A stretch of DNA of 64,000 nucleotides from Plasmodiophora brassicae (taxonomy: Eukaryota > Endomyxa: Phytomyxea > Phytomyxea > Plasmodiophorida), in contig CP145424.1 in the NCBI GenBank assembly GCA_036867785.1, positions 744,001-808,000 of the forward strand, given 5' to 3'. The notes beneath the pieces are model-generated. The model saw nothing but the letters and a program-made list of their open reading frames with translations. It was not told the origin of the DNA and ran no database searches. Below, one piece after another: positions 11,986 through 23,263 of the stretch (within the stretch, counting starts at the first letter, position 1; the number at the start of each line of letters is the position of its first letter). Made by a program: the position numbers and the translations under genes.

Positions 11986-13490
11986 ATGGTGCGGCACAAC
12001 GACAAGGACGACGATGCTGGGCCGCCGCCGCACCTGTTGTCCAGCAAGCAGATCGCGTCGTACGCGGTCGGACATGGTTGGAACGCCCGTCCCCAATGAA
12101 CGTGCCGCTTTCTGACCTCTCATCCAGTGCTGAACGATATGTCGGCAACCTGTTGGTAAGCACGCGTGCGCGCGCGCGCGTACGTGCCTGCACGCCTCGG
12201 CAATCAACGTCATGTATGTACAGGTTCGGGTACTTGCTCCTGTACCTCAAATCGTCAGCGATGCTGTCGAATCTGAACGCCGGCATGGTCATGATGGTCG
12301 GGCAGTACGCCGACGCGGTCGCCACGCCGCTGGTCGGCATCTTCAGCGATGCGTCGAAAGGGTGGCCCGGACTGCATCTTGGTCGACGAAAACTCTGGCA
12401 CCTGATGGGAACCCTGATCGTTCTCGTCTGCTTCTCGTCGATCTTTGTCGTCCCGTTCCATACGTCCCGGGTACCGTACACAGTCGCCTACTACGCGTCC
12501 GGTGCCGCGTTGTTCAACGTCGGCTGGGCGTCCGTTCAAGTGTCACACATGGCCATGGTCCCCGAGCTGACACCCATCGACGACGAACGGGTCTGCCTGA
12601 ATTCGTGGCGGTACGCCGCTCAGGTCGCCGCCAACAGCTCCGTCTACGTCCTGTTCCTGTTGTCTTGCCTGCTGACGCCCGACACGGACGAGGCCTTCCA
12701 CCTCCTCGGCATCGGCGTGATCACCATCGGCACGTTGTTCACCATCGTCTTCCATGTCGGTACGCCGAACCCGCCCGACGTCACCTCATCCTTCAACGAC
12801 ACAACCGCAACGGTCACTTGGCGCCACTGGCTTCGAAGCCCGCTCCTCTACGTCGTCGCTGTCGTGTACACATCCGCCAGGGTGGTCGTCAACATCAGCC
12901 AGGTCTACCTGCCGTTCTTCGTTCGTGACGCGCTCGGCATGGGCAAGACAGCGATCGGTGCCGTCCCGCTGGTCATGTTCGCGGCCTCGTTCCTGACGTC
13001 GTTCCTGCTCGGGCGACTGAATGCAGGCCTGGGTCGTCGTCGTGTGTTCGTCGCTGGCGCGTTCGCCACGTTCCTGTCCATCGTTGCCATGTCCAGGTTG
13101 ACGTCGCCCATGTCGGCATTCGTGTTCCCGGTGGCGTTCGCGCTCGGCGCTGGCAATGCAACCATCATGGTGCAGGCGATCTCGATGGAGAGCGACCTGG
13201 TTGGAACGCAGGACGGCAGCGCGTTCGTGTTTGGCGCCCTGTCCTTCTGCGATAAGCTCGTCAACGGCGTCATCATCATCCTGATCGAGAGCCGGGCGAT
13301 CCAGACCGGCGACTTCATCCGCGTGGTGTTCTGCGGCGTGCCAGGCCTCGCCGTCGCCCTCGCCAGCGCCGTCGTCCTGTTCGTCGCCTTGCCACCTCCT
13401 CCTGGGACGGACCGTGCCCATGATCAGGATCACAGTTACGTTCGTATTGCAGAAGACTCTCCCAGCCATCGCACTCCCCTAGTGTGCTAA
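11986..13490 (+). CDS. MFSD12-like major facilitator transporter, 3 exons
   Basis: Polytopic MFS_2/GPH-type transporter. Exon 1 (11986-12076) ends SYAVGH; exon 2 (12128-12155) gives VLNDMSATC; exon 3 starts 12224 with WFGYLLLYL. Together they make the family signature YxVGHVLND...W...LLLYL. The loop GQYADAVATPLVGIFSD carries the conserved Asp residues of this superfamily. About 11-12 hydrophobic spans follow, ending in a hydrophilic tail. Animal MFSD12 imports cysteine into lysosomes and melanosomes; substrate here is unknown. The 12156-12223 intron contains a (GC)n tract. The frame also opens from a false ATG at 12078 inside intron 1, which loses the first conserved helix. Confidence 0.85.
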
Positions 13491-13836
13491 ATAGCGGTCC
13501 GGTCCAACAAATTACTACTTGACGGTTACCTGACAGACAGAGCCGATAGTCGTGGGCCGACATACAAATCAGGAGTTTAGTTGGGGTTGCCCTGTAGCAT
13601 CGCCATCGCCAACGGGAGGCTGAATCAGACCTGCCTGGGTCAGTTGCCACGATATTGCAGAGCGGGCCAGGCAGAGTCAGCGAAGTTCCCACTGCAGTGG
13701 ACGCGGCAGGTCGGCACAGTTCTCGAGCACGCGGGCCTCGATACAATGTGTGGTCGATCCAACAATTACCAGCGGACCGTTACCTGCCAGCTGGCAAGCA
13801 CTCGTGCTTCAGTACAGGGAAAACGTCGGCGTCGGT
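13491..13836. other. Convergent intergenic region with a degenerate repeat
   Basis: 346 bp between the stops of the MFSD12-like and TPR-SGNH genes. Two related blocks (about 13504-13533 and 13759-13787) share CCAACAA-TTAC...GTTACCTG. No gene is supported. Confidence 0.4.
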
Positions 13837-16019
13837 TTATGTCAACGCGTTGTCGATTGCATCCGACAGGATGGGCACGTACGCAGCACTAACGTGGGTA
13901 CCGTCCAGGCTGAGGTCTTCACGGAATCGCCCGTTGTGCAGCAACCTACCGAACAGCAGCAGTGGTTAATACTGGGGGCATCCATCCCCGAGATGGAACA
14001 TTTACCGGTCGCAGAAATCCAACCAAAGGACTGGTGCCCGCAGGCGACGTTGCAGTACGCGATTGAACGCCATCGTTGTCGTGCGCGTCAGATCGAGAAC
14101 AGGAACGACAGGATGGACTAACACTCGCAGGCCGCGACGCGCCACCTGCTCCAGCACATCAACGTACACACGAACCTGTCACATTCTTAAACGCCTGTCG
14201 CATTCCCCGACCACAGCGATTGGACCGTTGCTTCAATGGCCTCGTTCATCGTGTCGTAGTAGCCGTGCTCGACGGCGCGAATCATCCCGTCCCGGCAGTC
14301 GATCTCGCCGATGTTGACGATGACGTCGGCGCCAGGCGGGATCAGGTCAACAGAGGCCCAGAACGCTGACTTCGTGAAGAACGTGGACGACGGGCGCAGG
14401 TGCCAGCACTTCACACCGGTGATCACATGTGGGATGAACATTCGCCCACGGGCGCAGACACGCCAGGCGGAACTGAGCCCATGTGAGTCAGCGATGACAT
14501 GGAATCGTCGCTGGGCGGGAGCCAGCGGCACTGTCATGCTGTGCAGAAGCTGGACAACGCAGCAGTAGTACGCGTGCTCGTTCCGGATCGTCGTCGTGTG
14601 CAGGCCACGGGGCCGAACCGTCTCCACCACCGCTATCATCGACGGTAGCGCTCGCAGCTCACCCGTCAGGAACAGCAATTTCACGGCTGTGAACGCCAGC
14701 GCCAACAGATCGAGGTCGAGGTCGCTCGCAGACGGAGAGGCGACCGTGTCCTGGGCTGGGCTTCCCGGGTCGAACGTCCTGGGAATATCGTCGAGCAGAC
14801 CAGGGGGCACGAATTCCGATTGGGGATCCTTGCGGACGGCAACGATACCACGCAGCGGGCTGGGAAGAGCATCGAAATGGCGGTCGAAGAAATCGCGAAT
14901 ACGGTCGAATGCGTCGGCGTGCCTGCAGACCGTCTCGAGAGCATGAACGAGCGTGAGCGTTAAGTTGGCGCGCACCGCAAGGGGCAGGTCAGGTTGGATG
15001 GATAGAGCGCGCGAGTATAAGTCGACGCAGATCGGCATCGACGCGCTCGTTTTGAACACGTCGCCCAGGAAGGCCAGCGCCGATGGCACATTGGCCGCAT
15101 CCCCTGACCACAGGCACGTCAGTGAGTGGAGAATACGTGGCCTCACCATACGCTGCCTACCGATATGCGGCAGAAGGGCGTCAATGGAAGAAACCGAACG
15201 AGCAAGGCACTGTCGTGCGGGTTCCTTTTCAGGCGTCTCGGTAAGTACGAGTTTGACCAGAACGGGGATGGCGTCATCAAGCCGGTGCTGGCGAGCCGCC
15301 TCTCGCGCGTACAGTAAAAGGGCGGGCGAACAGCGTGGGTTCGTGCGAAGGATGTCCTGAGTAACAGTGATCGATTGCTGCCAGCGTTCCAGGCCTGCCA
15401 AACAGGCCGCCATCTGGACCAGATACTCGTCACTGTCATTGTCGCCTAGAACGTCGAGCGCATCTTGGTAGCGGTTCTGGGCGCTCAGAGACCGGGACAG
15501 AAGAACGTTTATGGTCTGATCCCGGTGCGGTATTTGACGAAGGACGCGCTCGGCCAAGGCAGGCCGGTGGCATGCCAGATAGACATCTGCTAATAGCTGG
15601 CGGGCACGACGTGACTCGATGTCGTCTGCCCCCAATGACGCGAGGCCGAGCTTGAGGGCCTTAATCGCTTGGTTGATTCGTCGTTCTGCCACTAGGCGAC
15701 GAACGCCATCGACCCAGCTGGGTCCGCATTTCACTAGCCGCACGAACACATCCTGTCGGTGCTGGACTGATTCGGACAGGACCTACAGAAAGCGCTGTCA
15801 TGACGCGAGCATGACGCGAGGGGGACAAATGCCATGTACCTGATCGAGTGGGAGAAGGCGTTTGTCGGATGTCTCCAGCGTGACGTCGACACTAGCCTGA
15901 CGGGCAGACTCGATTCGTGGCCGAATAACGTCAACGGCCTGTGCGCCAGTCAGGCAGAGGTCGACCTTTACCGCCAGGTTGCCTTCTGCGAAATGGACAT
16001 AGCAGTAGCGAGCCGCCAT
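13837..16019 (-). CDS. TPR-repeat protein with C-terminal SGNH/GDSL-like domain, 4 exons
   Basis: 671 residues from exons 16019-15840, 15782-14226, 14175-14006 and 13945-13837; all junctions keep frame (introns 57, 50 and 60 nt). Residues about 80-350 are tetratricopeptide-like helical pairs (ARQLLADVYLACHRPALAE; LLYAREAARQHRLDDAIPVL). The C-terminal part looks like an SGNH hydrolase-fold module: block I HVIADSHGLSSAW, a middle GVKCWHL, block III-like DVIVNIGEIDCRDG, the strand LRVLVHPVVPVLD, and a final DLSLDGTHVSAAYVPIL supplying the D-x-x-H of the catalytic triad. The two 3' exons are what complete the fold. Function is unknown; comparable SGNH domains are esterases or sugar deacetylases. 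An in-frame ATG at 16079 would add 20 residues. Confidence 0.72.
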
Positions 16020-16268
16020 CGAACCGGCCCTCTTGATTGGCCAACTGAACACTGAGGCCGCAACGCTGTTACGTTTCATGACCAGACCAAGAAGGGAGGT
16101 ACATTTGTGGAGCGCGGCGTGTGACCAACCAATACGTGTGACAGAAAGAACGCGTCAAAGGGTCCGTCGCGTCGCCACCACGCGTAGGGTTCTGGCCACA
16201 CAGGTGTACCATGGGACCCAAATATCCGCGTCGTGCCATTATGAACGGTAGGAGGAACTGGGCGGTGC

Positions 16269-16688
16269 ATGGGAGCGTATCTGGGAAGAGTCGGGTTGAA
16301 CATGGGGGCGCCCGCCCCAGCGCAACAGCCCGGACGGGACAGTAGCGCCGTCGCAAGCGACTGGCTATCATCCGGCTTCATGACGTTCGTCAGCGTCGTC
16401 GTCGCGCTTGCTGTCGTTTCCGGCCTGTACTTCATCGCCCGGCGGGCGCTGCGACGCTACCGGCGCCGCCAGGCCGCCGCCCGCGCACCGGCCGCCGCAT
16501 TGTCGTACCGGCCGCGCGCCACCCCGTTCCACAAAGGCGAACTGCGCCTCGCCGTCCGGCCCGACAGCGACGTCGCCCACGCGCTCGACGCCGCCGCGTC
16601 CCCCGCGCTCCGTACCCAAACGGCGGCGGCAGCAGCACCCGCCCTCATCGCCATCCCAATCACGAGCGCCCCTCCAGGGTCCATTTAA
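16269..16688 (+). CDS. Small single-pass membrane protein, unknown
   Basis: 139 residues. One transmembrane helix near residues 35-57 (FMTFVSVVVALAVVSGLYFI) is followed by a strongly basic stop-transfer stretch (RRALRRYRRRQ), then an Ala/Pro-rich tail. A second in-frame ATG at 16302 (MGAPAPAQ) would drop 11 residues. It is divergent from the TPR-SGNH gene (250 bp between starts). No family recognised. GC-rich composition allows long chance ORFs, but the positive-inside TM arrangement supports a real gene. Confidence 0.45.
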   Translation: MGAYLGRVGLNMGAPAPAQQPGRDSSAVASDWLSSGFMTFVSVVVALAVVSGLYFIARRALRRYRRRQAAARAPAAALSYRPRATPFHKGELRLAVRPDSDVAHALDAAASPALRTQTAAAAAPALIAIPITSAPPGSI

Positions 16689-16845
16689 GGGGGACGCAGC
16701 CGTACCTGCATCGATTCGAAATGTAAACCTGCACGGAAACCACCCTACCAGGCGACCATCGCCTACTGTGTGTTGCGCGACACATACGTTATGTAGCAAG
16801 GACGACAGTGCAGCGGGATCGCCCCGCGGACTGCGTGACGTGTTG

Positions 16846-16848
16846 CGG

Positions 16849-16881
<33 letters not shown>

Positions 16882-16882
16882 T
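16846..16882. repeat. (GTC)n microsatellite in the EPC 5' leader
   Basis: About 12 perfect GTC units directly before the Enhancer of polycomb start codon. In the forward frame it would read poly-Ser, but the family homology begins at the ATG just downstream. Confidence 0.8.
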
Positions 16883-16885
16883 GCG

Positions 16886-18577
16886 ATGAGCCGTCACCTG
16901 CGGACGCGCAACGTCGACGCGCAGCGCCGACTGCGCGTCGCGGTCGTCGACACGACGGCGCAGGAGGACGAGGCCGAGGAACTGCAGCGCCTGGCCGAAA
17001 ACATCGACGTGCCGCAACACGTACGCGAGCGCCCCCCGCAGACAGTGTGGGATCGAGGTTGCCAAACGTTGTCGTGTGCAGGGGTTGATCACGACGGGGG
17101 CTGGCGCTGGCCCGGAGATCCCCGTCCCAGATGTGCTGACTGTTTCGGAGCTTCCTGCCGCCGTGCCGGGCGTCGCGGATGGCGAAGCACCGAAATTCAG
17201 GCGCCCCCATCATTATATCCATTACTATCAGCGTAGGCGTTCCCCCTTGGAAGTGTGTGTGTGACACCGGGCTGATGCGCGCATGAACAGACTGTGGGTC
17301 CGGTATAATTAGTGATGAGGTCCACTACGACCTGCGAAAGGAGGATATGGAGTGGTGCACGGAGCACGCCATGGACGCCGACGTCGTGGAATCGCTCATC
17401 ACCGTGTTCGAGAAGGAGGCGGGCCAGAGGACCATGTCGTACGACTGCCAGAGCGTTTTCGGCGTTGGCGAGGCCGTCCGGCTGGCATCCGCGAAGTACC
17501 CGGAAAACATCGCCGCAGCCGTCTACGAGTACTGGATTGGGCAGCGCCGGCGTAAGAGGAGAACGCTGATCTCCGTGTTCAACGAACCGCCCACCCACGA
17601 TGACCCGTCGCCGCACGTCGCGTTCCGATCCCGGGAGAACACCAGAAAGGTGCGGATCCGTGCACGGGTTCCGAATGCCGAGCGACTCAATTGGGGATAG
17701 ATTGCCACGCGCAACCCGAGGAAGAACGATGCCAATGCGTTCTGCAAGCTCCGCCTCCTTCGAGGTGATACCCAGAACGTCCTTCACATTCTGGAGTTGA
17801 TTCAGAAACGGGAAGCGCTGAAGAGGAATCGGTATACCCGGCGACCGCCCGCCGTGGTCGGCTATGCCCTGCCTCTAACCTGGGCGTCCCTGCAGGCTCC
17901 TGCTGGAAGCGGAAGAGTTTGACGTTCGGCTGTCGCAAATGCAGTACGTTCAGATCGTGAAGGCGTCGCCGTCAAAGACGGCGCGCGAGAAAGAAGTCAT
18001 GGCGAATTTGGAATCGTCTGTTGGGAGGTCAACGTATCAGTTGGACATTCTGGCGAATCGTGCCAAGTCGAAGCGCAAGATCCCGCGTATCAAAGTTCGC
18101 CCGGCGACTTCGGGGGTCGCTACCCCTCGCCCTGCACCTCAGGTTGCCGCATCGCCGTCACAGCCTGTGGCGCCTGTCACGACCTCGGTGGCGCCGTTGC
18201 GCGCTCCACTCCAGGCGCTCCCCTCTGCGTTCGATTTCAAGTTCGCCAACATCGCGCTGTCATCCGACGAAGAGTCCAGCGAAGGAGAAACTGAATCGGA
18301 CGTTGCGTTCTATGCACAAGTGGAACGGTACCTTGCTGGCCAGTCTGCGCCAGACGCTGTGTCCCGCAAGAAGAAATCCAGACGCGGTCATGACCCGTAC
18401 CCCGACTTCATCGGGCAGGTGTTTACCCGTGTCGGGCGGTGCGGCCAGGTCTGGCTGGACCCGGTGATCTTTGACAAGTTCGGCGTGAAAGCACCGGAGG
18501 TCGTCGACCACCAGAAGCAGGCTGCTGTACCTATCCAGCCGATCGCCACCAAGTGTCCAAGGCCGCCGTCCCCCTAG
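16886..18577 (+). CDS. Enhancer of polycomb (EPL1/EPC), NuA4 acetyltransferase subunit
   Basis: Five or so exons. The start MSRHLRTRNVDAQRRLRV matches the EPL1 N-terminus (basic, R-x-R). Exon 1 ends 17020; a 61-nt intron leads to TTGAGAGPEIPVPDV and RRPHHYIHYYQ. A 58-nt intron restores EVHYDLRKEDMEW, then VFEKEAGQ, AAVYEYWIGQRRRKRRTLI and PHVAFRSRENTRK, the EPcA domain signature. The last exon adds KREALKRNRLLLEAEEFDVR, a Pro/Ala-rich linker, an acidic SSDEESSEGETESD run and a final DFIGQVFTRVGRCGQVWLDP block. EPL1 anchors the Esa1/TIP60 catalytic module to NuA4 in the nucleus. All junctions inspected kept phase. Confidence 0.88.
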
Positions 18578-18649
18578 GTAGTAGCACCTTTCTATATACT
18601 AAGCAGAACCAGGCAGTCCGTGTCGTGGCGGCTGGATTAGTCGGTATGT

Positions 18650-20495
18650 TTATTGACGGAGCAGGGAAGGAGGTGGTGATCGATGGTACATGACGTACAG
18701 CGCCTCGCTGTGAGCACGGTGACGTAGCAATATGTACATGAGGATTCGAAGCGCCCAGACATCCGATGGCGACGCGTCGTGCGCCTTCAACGCGCACGCC
18801 AGCGCCTGTTCGAATTTCCCGGCCAGGCAGTACGCGGTGCACAGGGCGCCATACACGTGGACAAGCTCGTCAGCGTGGTCGCTGGGGACCACTTCCGACA
18901 TACACAGCAAAGCGTCGTCGAACCGGGCCAGGGCACACAGCGCTTCGCATCTGTACAGCCGCACGAGCAGCGAGACGTGGCGATCGGCCCCGTCAACGGC
19001 GCTCACGTTCACCTGGTCCAGCCAGTGCAACGCTTCCGAGAACCTGTGCAGTGCCAGGCAGATATACGCTAGGCCCAGAAGCGCCATCTGCACACACGCA
19101 ACGCTGAATGTCGGCAGGGCATCAACAGGGGACGCTCGAACGAACCTGTGTTATTTGCGGCGATTTCGACAAGGCAAGCGCGTTTCGATAATGGGTATGG
19201 CCAGACATCAGATCGGCGAGCAGGGCGTCAGGAGGGTGCCGCGATCGCATCAGCTGAAGTCTCGGAACCTGCGCAAGAACCATCAGAACGACCGATTGCT
19301 ACAGCGACAGACGAGCAACCGACCTGCTGCGCTGACATGGTCTCAGGTATCCTGACGATGAATGGTTCCGCCGACCTCCATACCGCATACTGCTGCGCCG
19401 TCGCCGCGCCAAGTAGCAACCAGAGCCAGGCGGATCCATAGATGGACGACACGCTCAACTAAGGTACACCAAATCAGGCCATGGTTTACGCGCAATCGCA
19501 CAGGCGTCATTCGTTACCGAAAGTTCCCTGACGGCATCCTTGGCCATGGCGCCCCCAGCCACATGCATGAGCTGGACGCCCCGATTGAACCGGATCTGTG
19601 GGCCCAGGCTGGAATCATGGACGGTGCCGGCAACGGACAGGGCGCGTTGGAAGTAGAAGGCTGCCGCACTGTAGCGCTGCATGGCGAAGTGGACGCAGCC
19701 GAGGTTGTTCAGGTAGACGGCCGTCACCTGCGGGTTGGTCGGGCACGAATACTGCACGTTGTTCAGCAGCTTGATGGCCTTGATCCACTTGTCGTTGCAG
19801 CACTCGAGGCGCGCCTTCACCAGCAACGCCGACGCCTTGTGGAAGTCGCTGATGAACGGCTCGTTGTCCTTGTTCAGGATCTGCAGCGCCGACTTGACGA
19901 TCTTCTTCGCCGACCGGTCGTTCCGGGACATGAAGTGGATCCGGGTCTGGTACAGGTGGATCCAGACCGCCAGTTCGGTCGGCGACGGGACCGGCGTGCA
20001 ATTCACGGGCGGTTCCGAGCTCGACGGGGGCGACGACAGCAACTGTGTCTTGATGGTCGTCAGGTCCTCGAGGACCGATTCCGCTTTCTCGATGTTGCGC
20101 GTCCTGACGTACACGTCCAGTAGGAGCAGGGCGATCTTGATCGTGAGGCCGAGGTCCAGTTGGGATCGGATGGCGTAGACCGGAGCGATCAGGTCGCGAG
20201 CGTGCGCGAACTCGCAGAGTCGCACATGCAGAACGGCACGATTATACCGCAGCACGACGCGCTCATCGACGTCGTCGGCGGATGCCAGATCAAGGGACTC
20301 CAGCGACCGCAGCAGACTGGTGGCGTCATTGACCCCGGTCAGCAGGTAGTCGGTGACGATGACGTTGTGCCGGTGGCGGCGCCGCTGCGAGTCCGACGTC
20401 ATATCGCGGTCGCGCGACTCGGACAGCAGCAGGGACAGCGCCGTCGAGTAGTCGGCGGCCTCGAACGCCACCGCCGCTGGGTCCTGCGTCGTCAT
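18650..20495 (-). CDS. CNOT10-like TPR subunit of the CCR4-NOT complex
   Basis: The first exon (20495-19460) encodes TPR helices and the diagnostic block AVYLNNLGCVHFAMQRYSAA followed by FYFQRALSVAG, as in CNOT10. The middle exon near 19440-19380 gives GSAWLWLLLGAATAQQ, the counterpart of the CNOT10 WLRLAEC helix. The final exon (19090-18650) starts MALLGLAYICLALHRFSEAL and ends after more TPR helices. CNOT10 pairs with CNOT11 on the NOT module of the cytoplasmic deadenylase. The exon(s) between 19370 and 19110 could not be placed. It is head-to-head with the F-box/ankyrin gene (229 bp) and convergent with EPC (72 bp). Confidence 0.82.
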
Positions 20496-20724
20496 CCAGA
20501 GGGCTCAAAGACAAGGTCGCCGTGCGCGCACTGCGTGAAACTGTCGACCCGAACCCCAGTGGCGCGCGCTATGCCTATTACGACTGTGCTGCGCGCGCCT
20601 TGCCCCCACACGTGGGAGCTGCACACCCGAGCTGCAGTGCGCGCACTGCGGCGGGCACCGGACTGCAGTCGTGGGTTCGGCTGACAGTCAGTGCGGCCCC
20701 CTCCTCTCCCCCCAGCGCCACGCC

Positions 20725-21996
20725 ATGGACAGCCTGCCCAGCGACGTCCTGCTCCACGTGCTGCGGTTTGCGGACACGGCCACGTTATCGGCGTATCGCG
20801 CGTCGAGCCAGCGGAGCGTTGCCCTGGTGGACCGGCGCGTCGAACGCATGGTGGAACGGGATCGCTGGATTGCTGACGACCTGCCCCCGTATGCTGTCAG
20901 ACTCGCGGCGTGCGCGCTGATGCGGGCTTGTCTTGCGTTCGACGACCGCCGACCCGCACTGCGTCAACTGGCGCGTCTGTTCGTCAAACGGAACCGCCCC
21001 GATGCGTTGCGCTGCTGTCTGGAACGCCCTTACGACGTGGACAGCGTAACGTTTAGGGACCTTCTGGGCATGTCGCCTCAGGGGGTCCTACACATAATAG
21101 ACGCGTGGGGGTCGTCCTGTCTGAGACGTGGTGATTACGACTCGCCGCGACAAGCCCTGCGCGCCTGCATTCGTGACGGCCAGATCGACGCCATTCGTGT
21201 TCTCGTTAACGTCGGAACGCCAGTCAGCGTCGCCGACCTGACCTGGGCGGTACGACTCGCGCGCCCCGATATCGCCTCGCTTCTGGCCGCGCATGGCATC
21301 GAAATCGCCCGGTCGGAGCACAGCCGTGACCTGATTGACAACTGCACGTTGGGGCACGACGACATCGTCGAGATGCTGCTGGCTCAGGGCGCCGACGCAG
21401 CCGCCCACGACAGCCTGGCCCTGTACTGGGCGGGCAAACAGGGCCATAGTCGTATCCTGCGGATGCTCATTGAGCATGGAGCGGATCCGTCGTCGATGGA
21501 TAGTCGGACGCTGGTGGCGGCCAGCAGCAACGGCCACCTGGAAGCCGTGCGGGTCCTGCTGGACAACGGCGCAGACGTGCACGCTGGTGATGATGCAGCA
21601 CTGATCGTCGCCTGCCGTCTGGGGCACCATGCCGTTGTGGCACTTCTGCTCCAGCGTAACGCCCGTGTTGGAGCGAGGGATTCGCTAGCGCTGATGGAAG
21701 CCTGCGGGCACGGCCGCCGACGCCACGGCGATCACGCGTTCGTCACCATCGTCGAGCTCTTGATTGCGTTCGGCGCCGACGTTCACCACAAGGGCGACGA
21801 GGCTATCCGACGGGCACAGGCGAAGCAGCATCACGACATTGTCAAACTCCTTCGTTCGGTTCGGCAAACGATGCCCTTAGACGGCAGAGACGAGCCGGGG
21901 TTGCAAGGACCAGGATGCACACCAGGCGGGGCATCCGATGCACGCTTGTCGCAGCCAAAGGTGCAGGGAGGACTTACCGCAGCATCAGATCGGTGA
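20725..21996 (+). CDS. F-box and ankyrin-repeat protein
   Basis: 423 residues, intron-free. An F-box-like N-terminus (MDSLPSDVLLHVLRFAD ... YRASSQRS, residues 1-48) suggests binding to Skp1 and a substrate-adaptor role in an SCF ubiquitin ligase. Ankyrin repeats fill about residues 140-400: GHDDIVEMLLAQGADAAAHD, GHSRILRMLIEHGADPSSMD, GHLEAVRVLLDNGADVHAGD, and a late copy interrupted by a basic RRRHGDH insert. The start ATG at 20725 opens the F-box; the longer frame to 20671 has no earlier ATG in a good place. Ankyrin/F-box families are typically expanded in protist parasites; substrate unknown. Confidence 0.8.
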   Translation: MDSLPSDVLLHVLRFADTATLSAYRASSQRSVALVDRRVERMVERDRWIADDLPPYAVRLAACALMRACLAFDDRRPALRQLARLFVKRNRPDALRCCLERPYDVDSVTFRDLLGMSPQGVLHIIDAWGSSCLRRGDYDSPRQALRACIRDGQIDAIRVLVNVGTPVSVADLTWAVRLARPDIASLLAAHGIEIARSEHSRDLIDNCTLGHDDIVEMLLAQGADAAAHDSLALYWAGKQGHSRILRMLIEHGADPSSMDSRTLVAASSNGHLEAVRVLLDNGADVHAGDDAALIVACRLGHHAVVALLLQRNARVGARDSLALMEACGHGRRRHGDHAFVTIVELLIAFGADVHHKGDEAIRRAQAKQHHDIVKLLRSVRQTMPLDGRDEPGLQGPGCTPGGASDARLSQPKVQGGLTAASDR

Positions 21997-22450
21997 AGCA
22001 GGTGCCGAGCACGTGCCACCATCAACACCTATATATTGACGTCGGTTTCGGATGCAAACCAGCGACGTATCATACAGAGCAACGACACCAGAACGATCAC
22101 CGGACGACGTCAGTAGTGACCTCTCAGTGATGTGTCGCGCTCGCCGCGAGAACGCGATGCCAAGCGACCGTTGACCACAAAATGCAGCACTTCTGGCCTG
22201 TCCTATCGATCGATTTCTGTTCGAACCAACACGTGTGACGGAGAGATAGGGCTTGCTCGGCTCGGAACTCCGGTGACTACAGCGCGCCCCGACAAAAATA
22301 GCTGTTCAGGCGGGGCAGATGACTGGCGGGGCGGGCAACGCAGTTTCGCGTGACCCGCTGCCGCCCGGCGTGGTGGACTGCCAATTCGCAACACGACGAC
22401 GATTTTGGACAGCACTGAGGCGACCGGAACGATATAGGTAGAGAGACACG
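21997..22450. other. Intergenic, nothing recognised
   Basis: 454 bp with only short ORFs lacking any recognisable product. It holds the F-box/ankyrin 3' end and the promoter of the next gene. Confidence 0.4.
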
Positions 22451-23152
22451 ATGGCGTCCGTACTGCAACGTGTTGTACGCGCGGTGATGGCGCGCCGCGT
22501 GTCGGGGCTCGAATCGGTGCGAGGTACGTGACGGGACGCGGGTCTCATTATATGGTTTGGGAGCGCCGGACGATTGACGATGGAATACAGGGTCGGCGTC
22601 GCCTGGCAGTTACCTGTGGCCGCTCAGTCTCGCCCTGTCCGGCGGTGCTGTCCTGTACAACCATCGCGATCTGCCGCACGGTATCGAGGATGTCGACCCC
22701 TGGTACGCTGTCGCCGATTCTTATTGGTCGTTCGCGCTGTAGACAACTGTATCGAACACGACCTGCCTGAACCCGAATCAGTCGTCGCCTCAGCCGTTTC
22801 CGACCGCACCGACACCGATGGCGTTCAGGTAGCCGCACCGGATGCTCCCCGCATGAATCTTGTCACGAGTGTGTCGTCGCCTGCGAAGGTCGACGAGCTG
22901 TTAGACCCTGGTGTGGTCCTGCAGGTCGTTCAGGAAGCACCTGGTCGTATCCGACCACCTGCCGTGGTACAGCAGGATGCTGTCCCTGTCCAGCCTACTA
23001 TGCTCGAGATCCTCCACGCCGATGTGTTCCCCGATGCACCCGCCCCTGAAGACGTCTTCTCGTCGCTGCAAGACGGTATCCACCAGGTTCTGCCAGCCAT
23101 CCGCGATCGGTTCAGCCTACGCCGGTGGGCCATGATCAGCGCGGTTCTGTGA
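22451..23152 (+). CDS. Unknown membrane protein, possibly mitochondrial, 3 exons
   Basis: 190 residues from exons 22451-22523, 22591-22680 and 22743-23152; introns of 67 and 62 nt keep the frame throughout. The N-terminus is basic and free of acids (MASVLQRVVRAVMARRVSG), as in mitochondrial presequences, and is followed by one hydrophobic span (SYLWPLSLALSGGAVLYN). The rest is acidic and hydrophilic with Val/Pro/Ala-rich stretches. No family recognised. Reading through the second intron would stop at 22742 and give a 74-residue protein, so splicing decides the product. It is convergent with the ZIP gene (111 bp apart). Confidence 0.5.
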
Positions 23153-23263
23153 CACCCTTCAATACAGGCCTGGTTGCATGAAATCGGGTTCGCTTGGTTG
23201 TATCGTAAAAACAGGAGTATGGGACATGCTGAAGCCGGATGTATGGGCTGGGTAGGCTGGTTA

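Noticed and set aside
12078-12223. MFSD12-like start at the ATG 12078
   Set aside because: That ATG lies inside intron 1; using it removes the conserved SYAVGHVLND helix that the spliced model restores.
22743-23152. Separate gene starting at the ATG near 22853
   Set aside because: The frame joins exactly to the upstream exon through a 62-nt intron ending in TAG, so one three-exon gene is simpler.
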